From Alentia gelatinosa (lineage: Eukaryota; Annelida; Polychaeta; Phyllodocida; Polynoidae), in assembly GCA_950022655.1 (NCBI GenBank), contig OX465592.1, positions 1,292,234 to 1,356,233 of the forward strand: a stretch of DNA of 64,000 nucleotides, read 5' to 3'. Positions 1 to 9,800 of this stretch are shown here, in pieces. The position numbers were made by a program, and so were the translations under genes. Positions within the stretch are counted from its first letter, which is position 1, and the number at the start of each line of letters is the position of its first letter. The notes beneath the pieces were generated by a model. That model was not told the DNA's origin. It worked only from the letters and a program-made list of their open reading frames with translations, and did not search any database.

Positions 1-816
1 AGGAGGTTGCTTCAGTTGGTACATTTGTAGTTGGCACTGTTCTTTCAGTTGTTGCTACAATGGTCGAAGTCTGTGCACTTTCTGGAGTACTTGAACCAGT
101 CAAAGTTGTCTGAGCAAGTTCAACATTGATAGTGGTAGCAGTGCTTGGTTGGGTTGTCCCTGAAGTGGTAGGTTCTACTGTACTTGGCTCAGTAGAGAGT
201 GCTTCAGTTGATGCCTCTGAAGTGATATGTGGGGTAGACACATGAGTGCTTTGATCTGTGGTCATCTTTGAGGTGAAGGATTCTGTGGTCTCCAGTGTTG
301 AAGTTGATTCTGTGGTTTGACCTGGTGTCTGGGACTCGGTTTGAGTGGTCATCTGTGTAGTGGGTAGCTGAGTACTTGCCTCAGTTGGCATTAATGTTGA
401 GGAAGGCCCACTACTTGTTGTAGACTGGCTCTCTGTTGATGAACCCTCAGTAGTTAGATCTGTAGGCTGTGGTGTTGAAGAAACAGCCTCTGAGGTTTCT
501 TGACTGGTCAGAACTGCAGTGCTTGTTGCACTTGTCAATGCTAAGGAAGAAGCACCTGTGCTTAAGCCAGCGGTCAAAGTAGGTGAAGTCTCAGGTCCAC
601 TTGCTTCAGTGCTTCCCACACTGGTCACAGCAGCAGTTGTTCTTTCTGTGGATACTACAGTAGAGGAGGCCTCTCTTGCAGCTTCAGTGGCTGATGTAGT
701 AAAAGTTTCAGTTGATGTCTCCTCTGATGTTGTAGGCACTGGAGATGACAGCGCTGTTATTCCTTCAGTTGAGAAAACTGTGGAAGTAGCCCCTGTTGTA
801 CCTTCAGTAGTCATAG
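1..816 (-). CDS. Mucin PTS exon D1 (3' end cut by window edge)
   Basis: This is the most diverged D exon. Its acceptor (CTCACAG) and opening ATG-Thr-Thr-Glu-Gly are intact at 814-816. Relative to the other copies it carries Thr to Ile near residue 19 (plus-strand GTTATT), Leu to Phe in the S-T-E-T-L run, Val to Gly in A-S-V-P-E-T, and Ser to Leu in S-S-S-A-L. It has the Leu form of the R/L marker (T-L-E-T). The last few codons and the donor lie left of base 1. Confidence 0.68.
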
Positions 817-3800
817 CTGTGAGAAAAACCTTGCATTTAATTCTATGCTAGCACTGTGAATCTCTTTGTGTCTTAAGGACTTGTTGTTTGGATCTAATCG
901 TTTTCCTGGGCTAACAATTACTCAGAAATCTACAATATGTAGGAAAAGAACTCATATTTCACTCTCAACAGAAAACAAGGTGAGTATGAATGCATTTTGT
1001 ATAGCTTATACTCAAGAGATGAAAACCTTTGAAACCCATTTCTAGTAGGAGTAACAAATACCTTTAGAAACACAAAGACTTGACTACTACAGGTCAATTA
1101 GTAAAATGATATATCTGGCTGTCATTGAACATGTCACCTGTCTTATTGAAGAGTTGGCCCTGAGGCAGGTCTGTGGAATTGTCTATGTACATCTCTATAG
1201 ACAAGCTAGGTAAGGCAAAGGCAATATCTGTATTTTCATTACATGTCAGGGACCAAAGTTGCTCCCTTGTCTCCACTTCCCTGTAGATATTCTATGAAAG
1301 AAGCATATTAGCATTTACATATTGCATAGGATATTCCAAGGATTCATGGAAAGGAAATGGAGGATGGGGGTATCACCTGTTTCCTTTTGGACTTCAATCC
1401 TGACAGTTGTAGTGGCTTCAGTTGGTGACAGAGTAGTAGGGACTGTGGTTTCAGTTGCTGAAATTGTCTCAGTCGAAACTTGTGTGGGCTGTGCTGTTGA
1501 AGACACACTTTCTGAAGTTGCTTGATTAGTCACACTAGTAGTAGCACTTGCAGTAGTTGCTGCACTGGTCTCTACTGAGGTAGGAGCTTCCGTAGTTTTC
1601 CCTGTAACCAAAGCTGTAGATGTACCAGCTGTACTTGCTTCAGAGGTTAGCATGGTGGTTGGAGCACTACTTGTTTTCTCAGTGCTTTGTACTGTTGAGG
1701 AAGCTTCTGATGTCACTTCAATAGGTGAGGTGGATGAAATTGCTCCAGTTGTTGTTTCTGCTGTTGATGTGATTGCTGGAGACACCTCAGTAGATGCCAC
1801 TGTTGAAGGACGTTCTGTTGTTGCCTCAGCTGTAGATGTACCAGCTGTACTTGCTTCAGAAGTTGGCATGGTCGTTGAAGGAGCACTACTTGTTTTCTCA
1901 GTGCTTGGTACTGTTGAGGAAGCTTCTGATGTCACTTCAATAGGTGAGGTGGATGAAATTGCTCCAGTTGTTGTTTCTGCTGTTGATGTGATTGCTGGAG
2001 ACACCTCAGTAGATGCCACTGTTGAAGGACGTTCTGTTGTTGCCTCAGCTGTAGATGTACCAGCTGTACTTGCTTCAGAAGTTGGCATGGTCGTTGAAGG
2101 AGCACTACTTGTTTTCTCAGTGCTTGGTACTGTTGAGGAAGCTTCTGATGTCACTTCAATAGGTGAGGTAGATGAAATTGCTCCAGTTGTTGTTTCTGCT
2201 GTTGATGTGATTGCTGGAGACACCTCAGTAGATGCCACTGCTGAAGGACGTTCTGTTGTTGCCTCAGCTGTAGATGTACCAGCTGTACTTGCTTCAGAAG
2301 TTGGCATGGTCGTTGAAGGAGCACTACTTGTTTTCTCAGTGCTTGGTACTGTTGAGGAAGCTTCTGATGTCACTTCAATAGGTGAGGTGGATGAAATTGC
2401 ACCAGTTGTTGTTTCTGCTGTTGATGTGATTGCTGGAGACACCTCAGTAGATGCCACTGTTGAAGGACGTTCTGTTGTTGCCTCAGCTGTAGATGTACCA
2501 GCTGTACTTGCTTCAGAAGTTGGCATGGTCGTTGAAGGAGCACTACTTGTTTTCTCAGTGCTTGGTACTGTTGAGGAAGCTTCTGATGTCACTTTAATAG
2601 GTGAGGTAGATGAAATTGCTCCAGTTGTTGTTTCTGCTGTTGATGTGATTGCTGGAGACACCTCAGTTGTTCCCTCAGTAGATGCCACTGTTGAAGGACG
2701 TTCTGTTGTTCCCTCAGTAGTCAGAGCTGTTAAGAGAAACTGTCAGTTTAATTCAGGTGTTGATTTTGTTGTATGACTTCAACACTAGTCTTTCATTTAT
2801 AACAAGTAGTACCCACTGCAGTCCATGAGCTAGTACCATTGCTGATGCTCATGGTTGTGCTCTCTTATGATGGAATTATCACCTCCTGTTTTTTTAACAG
2901 AAATATGTTTATGTGCATGCTACAAAAGTCCCCATGAGAAGTGTGAGTATGTCTTAGATAGAGTCTGAGGCATATTTAAACTGCAACCAGACACTGCCAA
3001 TATCAAAAGAAAAGGACTGGTCTGGCCAGCCACCAATCAGGTTACCTTGTTGGTATTTTGCAAAACCTAAAGCATATGTCATTCTTACAAGTGTTACTAT
3101 GGCATAGGTTGATAAACTAAAGGGAGCAGAGGTGTCACATGCCACCATCCATCTTCTGCCATAAAAATGCATTCCTATTGCTAGTCAGCCTTCTGAAAAA
3201 AAACCTTTCTTCTGACTTGCATTAGTACTTGTCATCTATGTCATTGTTTATGTATTTGTTGGTAGCCTGGGATGGTTAACTCATTATCAACTAAGGTCGG
3301 AAGGAATTGTAAATGTATTGTTTAAAACCCACTGCTTATCATCTCTTAAACATAACCACCTGGCTGAAAAGTATTTCAAGGGAAGGCACACAATTGTGTA
3401 CTGGACAAGACTGATACCAAGGCTAATCCAAATCCCTTATGAAGATAATGGTCTATCTGTCTACCCGCACTGGTCAACAATTCTATAAGCATATTATCAG
3501 AACAGAGTCTTCCAATATTGTTATATGCTTAGAGAAGTATGTACCTCTTACATTGCAGAAATGGAAGAATGATTTATCTATGCAATCAAATTATAGAAAT
3601 TGTGCAATTTCCAAAGCAAGATATGAAGCCAAATGACCTTGTATCTCGATAGTTGAGGAGGTTGCTTCAGTTGGTACATTTGTAGTTGGCACTGTTCTTT
3701 CAGTTGTTGCTACAATGGTCGAAGTCTGTGCACTTTCTGGAGTACTTGAACCAGTCAAAGTTGTCTGAGCAAGTTCAACATTGATAGTGGTAGCAGTGCT

Positions 3801-6800
3801 TGGTTGGGTTGTCCCTGAAGTGGTAGGTTCTACTGTACTTGGCTCAGTAGAGAGTGCTTCAGTTGATGCCTCTGAAGTGATATGTGGGGTAGACACATGA
3901 GTGCTTTGATCTGTGGTCATCTTTGAGGTGAAGGATTCTGTGGTCTCACGTGTTGAAGTTGATTCTGTGGTTTGACCTGGTGTCTGGGACTCGGTTTGAG
4001 TGGTCATCTGTGTAGTGGGTAGCTGAGTACTTGCCTCAGTTGGCATCAGTGTTGAGGAAGGCCCACTACTTGTTGTAGACTGGCTCTCTGTTGATGAACC
4101 CTCAGTAGTTAGATCTGTAGGCTGTGGTGTTGAAGAAACAGCCTCTGAGGTTTCTTGACTGGTCAGAACTGCAGTGCTTGTTGCACTTGTCAATGCTGAG
4201 GAAGAAGCACCTGTGCTTAAGCCAGCGGTCAAAGTAGGTGAAGTCTCAGGTACACTTGCTTCAGTGCTTCCCACACTGGTCACAGCAGCAGTTGTTCTTT
4301 CTGTGGATACTACAGTAGAGGAGGCCTCTCTTGCAGCTTCAGTGGCTGATGTAGTCAAAGTTTCAGTTGATGTCTCCTCTGATGTTGTAGGCACTGGAGA
4401 TGACAGCGCTGTTGTTCCTTCAGTTGAGAAAACTGTGGAAGTAGCCCCTGTTGTACCTTCAGTAGTCATAGCTGTGAGAAAAACCTTGCATTTAATTCTA
4501 TGCTAGCACTGTGAATCTCTTTGTGTCTTAAGGACTTGTTGTTTGGATCTAATCGTTTTCCTGGGCTAACAATTACTCAGAAATCTACAATATGTAGGAA
4601 AAGAACTCATATTTCACTCTCAACAGAAAACAAGGTGAGTATGAATGCATTTTGTATAGCTTATACTCAAGAGATGAAAACCTTTGAAACCCATTTCTAG
4701 TAGGAGTAACCAATACCTTTAGAAACACAAAGACTTGACTACTACAGGTCAATTAGTAAAATGATATATCTGGCTGTCATTGAACATGTCACCTGTCTTA
4801 TTGAAGAGTTGGCCCTGAGGCAGGTCTGTGGAATTGTCTATGTACATCTCTATAGACAAGCTAGGTAAGGCAAAGGCAATATCTGTATTTTCATTACATG
4901 TCAGGGACCAAAGTTGCTCCCTTGTCTCCACTTCCCTGTAGATATTCTATGAAAGAAGCATATTAGCATTTACATATTGCATAGGATATTCCAAGGATTC
5001 ATGGAAAGGAAATGGAGGATGGGGGTATCACCTGTTTCCTTTTGGACTTCAATCCTGACAGTTGTAGTGGCTTCAGTTGGTGACAGAGTAGTAGGGACTG
5101 TGGTTTCAGTTGCTGAAATTGTCTCAGTCGAAACTTGTGTGGGCTGTGCTGTTGAAGACACACTTTCTGAAGTTGCTTGATTAGTCACACTAGTAGTAGC
5201 ACTTGCAGTAGTTGCTGCACTGGTCTCTACTGAGGTAGGAGCTTCCGTAGTTTTCCCTGTAACCAAAGCTGTAGATGTACCAGCTGTACTTGCTTCAGAG
5301 GTTAGCATGGTGGTTGGAGCACTACTTGTTTTCTCAGTGCTTTGTACTGTTGAGGAAGCTTCTGATGTCACTTCAATAGGTGAGGTGGATGAAATTGCAC
5401 CAGTTGTTGTTTCTGCTGTTGATGTGATTGCTGGAGACACCTCAGTAGATGCCACTGTTGAAGGACGTTCTGTTGTTGCCTCAGCTGTAGATGTACCAGC
5501 TGTACTTGCTTCAGAAGTTGGCATGGTCGTTGAAGGAGCACTACTTGTTTTCTCAGTGCTTGGTACTGTTGAGGAAGCTTCTGATGTCACTTCAATAGGT
5601 GAGGTGGATGAAATTGCACCAGTTGTTGTTTCTGCTGTTGATGTGATTGCTGGAGACACCTCAGTAGATGCCACTGTTGAAGGACGTTCTGTTGTTGCCT
5701 CAGCTGTAGATGTACCAGCTGTACTTGCTTCAGAAGTTGGCATGGTCGTTGAAGGAGCACTACTTGTTTTCTCAGTGCTTGGTACTGTTGAGGAAGCTTC
5801 TGATGTCACTTCAATAGGTGAGGTAGATGAAATTGCTCCAGTTGTTGTTTCTGCTGTTGATGTGATTGCTGGAGACACCTCAGTAGATGCCACTGCTGAA
5901 GGACGTTCTGTTGTTGCCTCAGCTGTAGATGTACCAGCTGTACTTGCTTCAGAAGTTGGCATGGTCGTTGAAGGAGCACTACTTGTTTTCTCAGTGCTTG
6001 GTACTGTTGAGGAAGCTTCTGATGTCACTTCAATAGGTGAGGTGGATGAAATTGCACCAGTTGTTGTTTCTGCTGTTGATGTGATTGCTGGAGACACCTC
6101 AGTAGATGCCACTGTTGAAGGACGTTCTGTTGTTGCCTCAGCTGTAGATGTACCAGCTGTACTTGCTTCAGAAGTTGGCATGGTCGTTGAAGGAGCACTA
6201 CTTGTTTTCTCAGTGCTTGGTACTGTTGAGGAAGCTTCTGATGTCACTTCAATAGGTGAGGTAGATGAAAATGCTCCAGTTGTTGTTTCTGCTGTTGATG
6301 TGATTGCTGGAGACACCTCAGTTGTTCCCTCAGTAGATGCCACTGTTGAAGGACGTTCTGTCGTTCCCTCAGTAGTCAGAGCTGTTAAGAGAAACTGTCA
6401 GTTTAATTCAGGTGTTGATTTTGTTGTATGACTTCAACGCTAGTCTTTCATTTATAACCAGTAGTACCCACTGCAGTCCATGAGCTAGTACCATTGCTGA
6501 TGCTCATGGTTGTGCTCTCTTATGATGGAATTATCACCTCCTGTTTTTTTAACAGAAATATGTTTATGTGCATGCTACAAAAGTCCCCATGAGAAGTGTG
6601 AGTATGTCTTAGATAGAGTCTGAGGCATATTTAAACTGCAACCAGACACTGCCAATATCAAAAGAAAAGGACTGGTCTGGCCAGCCACCAATCAGGTTAC
6701 CTTGTTGGTATTTTGCAAAACCTAAAGCATATGTCATTCTTACAAGTGTTACTATGGCATGCCATAAAACATAGGTTGATAAACTAAAGGGAGCAGAGGT

Positions 6801-9800
6801 GTCACATGCCACCATCCATCTTCTGCCATAAAAATGCATTCCTATTGCTAGTCAGCCTTCTGAAAAAAAAACCTTTCTTCTGACTTGCATTAGTACTTGT
6901 CATCTATGTCATTGTTTATGTATTTGTTGGTAGCCTGGGATGGTTAACTCATTATCAACTAAGGTCGGAAGGAATTGTAAATGTATTGTTTAAAACCCAC
7001 TGCTTATCATCTCTTAAACATAACCACCTGGCTGAAAAGTATTTCAAGGGAAGGCACACAATTGTGTACTGGACAAGATTGATACCAAGGCTAATCCAAA
7101 TCCCTTATGAAGATAATGGTCTATCTGTCTACCCGCACTGGTCAACAATTCTATAAGCGTATTATCAGAACAGAGTCTTCCAATATTGTTATATGCTTAG
7201 AGAAGTATGTACCTCTTACATTGCAGAAATGGAAGAATGATTTATCTATGCAATCAAATTGAGGGTAATTGGAAATTGGACAGTAATTATAGGAGGCGGA
7301 TTGGTGGCTCCACCTGTCCTGACAGAACAGCACCTCTCAGATGTCCGCTACCTCACAGAGGGCACCACCAGCGGCCTTCACGCAAGGTCCTCAAGTTTGG
7401 AAGTCTGTGTCATTGGCTCCGCGAAATACTCTGAAAACCATGGTAATCCGCAGCACAACCACCTGGCCGGCAGATATTAACGGTGGTTTGATGATGAAGA
7501 ACCACTAGCGATATTTATATGCAACCATCAGAGGTTATGGAGATGTCTGGGAGGTACGCAAAATCGATCCACGATGTCGGCGCCCGCTGTCCCCGACTAC
7601 GCTGGACCCTGCGACTCGGCGTCGAGGTATCTGCATGGTAGCGCAGCATCCACGGCACGCACAGGCGACAGCTCCCGCAACGCCAAATGTGTCGTCAATC
7701 TAGGCCCGCCATCAGGCTCGTCCAGGCACCCCGACATCCCGACATCTACGTCAGGGCATCACCATGTGGCCTCCCAGGCCTCACACATCGAGATGTCCGA
7801 GTTCCAGGCATGCGAGGCCCGCCAACACGCTGCAGGCCTCCTCTACACGCCTCAGGCCTAGTTACAGGACCTGGTACGGTATCATTAATACGTTATGTAT
7901 CTTGATTGTCACTGTTTTAGTCATGATACTATGGATGTCAAAGATGCTCTCTGCATGTTTTGAGGTGAAATTATCTCCTGAGTATCAATTATCTGGAATG
8001 ATTTAAAATAAGCGTCTCCGACTTCAGACCAGCCCCTGAATTTTCTGCTCACCTCGGGGCCTCGGAGGGGGCGATGGTTCTACGGGTTGTGCCCCTACAC
8101 TGCCCCCCCCCCCCACATGGCTCAACTTCGTGCCCAGGCACCCCTACCAGTATCGGTAATAATAATAAATGTCAAATAATATGAAATAATTTCGCTCGGT
8201 CACCTCTCCCTCGGACCCATCCAGCTCCGAGTCGGGACCAAGCCTCCTGATGTTTCTCTTCACCTCGGGGCCTCAGAGGGGGCGGTGGTTCTTCGGGTTG
8301 CGCCCCTACGCCGCCCCCCCCCCCCCCCCCCCACGTGGTGTGGTTCACCTTGGTGCTTCTGTGAATGTGGAATAAGGTGAAATAATGTAAATAATTTCTG
8401 CTGGTCACCTCTCCCTGGTATCTTCTACGCACCTAGGGGCCTCGGAGGGGGTTGGCGGTTCCTCGGGTTGTGCCCCTACGCCTCCCCCCCCCCCCCCCGC
8501 CGACGTGGCTCATATCCTCCCTACAACTGTCCCAACTCCACCTCACCGATGCTCACCTCGGTGTTTGGCATCTCGGAACATGCGACAGCCGTAGCATATC
8601 CACTTCATTATCTCTCTGGGTTCATCACGCCTGGAGCTTCTCGGAACCTCCCGAGTAAAATTTTTCCCTCAGAGGCTCGACCTCCCTCGCCCTCCACTTC
8701 TGGGCGGAGTTCGCACGCCCTCTGAGATGACAAGTCGTCCATGATGCCCCGTCTGCGATCCCTTACATGTCCTGGATCACTCTCCAACATATCACCGCCG
8801 ACGTCCGGGTCCATCTCAACACGTCAACACCCGCGCTTGCAGGAATGCACTTTAATTCCTCGGTGCTCTCGAGATCAACACGGCGACCGCCTCTTTATTC
8901 AGGTCCCAAGCATCTCATATTTCCCTCACAGGATAACCAACCATGGGGCATTATTACCCCCGCCGGGAAGGACGTCGACCCCTTCCCAGCAGTTCTAATT
9001 ATTTTGGCATCTTGCCCCATGCCCGTTGGCATCTTTCTCAGAATTGAGAATTTTTCTCCTTTTCAGGACTACTAATTATCCTATATCAAATGTATTGGAC
9101 ATTTGTAATTTTTCAGTACATGGAAATTACAACTAAACATTCATCATCATAATGACTTGATGTTTCAATTTTCACACATGAAAATTTAATTGTTTAAATT
9201 GAATAAACAATTTAACTCCAAGTCCGCCTCAATTATAATTGAGGGTAATTGGAAATTGGACAGTAATTATAGGAGGCGGATTGGTGGCTCCACCTGTCCT
9301 GACAGAACAGCACCTCTCAGATGTCCGCTACCTCACAGAGGGCACCACCAGCGGCCTTCACGCAAGGTCCTCAAGTTTGGAACCCGCCCACCCACACCGT
9401 ATTTCAAGTGACTATGAACTAGGGCATCTTGCCCCATGCCCGTTGGCATCTTTCTCAGAATTGAGAATTTTTCTCCTTTTCAGGACTACTAATTATCCTA
9501 TATCAAATGTATTGGACATTTGTAATTTTTCAGTACATGGAAATTACAACTAAACATTCATCATCATAATGACTTGATGTTTCAATTTTCACACATGAAA
9601 ATTTAATTGTTTAAATTGAATAAACAATTTAACTCCAAGTCCGCCTCAATTATAATTATAGAAATTGTGCAATTTCCAAAGCAAGATATGAAGCCAAATG
9701 ACCTTGTATCTCGATAGTTGAGGAGGTTGCTTCAGTTGGTACATTTGTAGTTGGCACTGTTCTTTCAGTTGTTGCTACAATGGTCGAAGTCTGTGCACTT

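Larger units (their letters stand above)
7261..9657 (+). mobile_element. Non-autonomous split-direct-repeat retroelement (Ngaro/PAT-like)
   Basis: Comparison with 16 empty cassettes defines the insertion exactly: CAAATT|ATAGAAA becomes CAAATT-GAGGG...ATTATAATT-ATAGAAA. Its layout is A1 (7261-7402), internal (7403-9005), B1 (9006-9240), A2 (9241-9382), a 40-bp spacer, then B2 (9423-9657). A1 equals A2 and B1 equals B2 base for base by eye. Known: this split-direct-repeat order is characteristic of Ngaro and PAT elements in the DIRS order, which integrate with a tyrosine recombinase and leave no true target duplication. No gag, reverse transcriptase or recombinase frame is recognisable, and autonomous relatives are several kb long, so this is inferred to be a deleted passenger copy. 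The alternative is two end-to-end copies, long and internally deleted, of one DNA transposon with 4-bp AATT duplications. It lies antisense to the mucin gene. Confidence 0.62.
6382..9702 (-). other. D-to-C intron enlarged by a mobile element
   Basis: This intron is 3,321 nt, equal to the usual 923 plus one extra A in a poly-A run near 6863 and a 2,397-bp insertion at 7261-9657. The insertion ends only about 45 nt from the donor of exon D3 (9703/9702), in the same intron position that reads CAAATTATAGAAA in all other cassettes. The splice sites themselves are intact. Confidence 0.75.

Noticed and set aside
970..990. Perfect plus-strand donor-like AAG|GTGAGT in the C-to-D intron
   Set aside because: No plus-strand exon precedes it: upstream is the antisense of exon D. 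Chance match.
1652..2776. Long plus-strand open frames (300-409 codons, Val/Ala/Asp-rich) opposite every C exon, and 74-110-codon ones opposite D
   Set aside because: They are antisense shadows: the Ser/Thr-rich codons of the minus strand rarely give stops in the complementary frame. Only the minus strand has splice signals that join in frame and a recognisable composition.
3439..3636. A 65-codon plus-strand frame next to each D donor
   Set aside because: It overlaps the D exon splice donor on the other strand, has no recognisable family, no Kozak or promoter context, and its repetition is explained by cassette duplication.
7574..9075. Small overlapping frames (68-102 codons) inside the element
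   Set aside because: They arise in GC-rich and poly-C DNA in several frames at once, with no known domain.
7261..9657. LTR retrotransposon or solo LTR
   Set aside because: The outer ends do not carry one complete shared repeat; A and B are split by the internal region on the left copy, and termini are not TG..CA.
7261..9657. Helitron or TIR DNA transposon
   Set aside because: There is no TC..CTRR end and no clear terminal inverted repeat; only a short subterminal match (AGGCGGA..TTGG) exists between A and the complement of B. Tandem DNA transposon copies remain a less favoured alternative.
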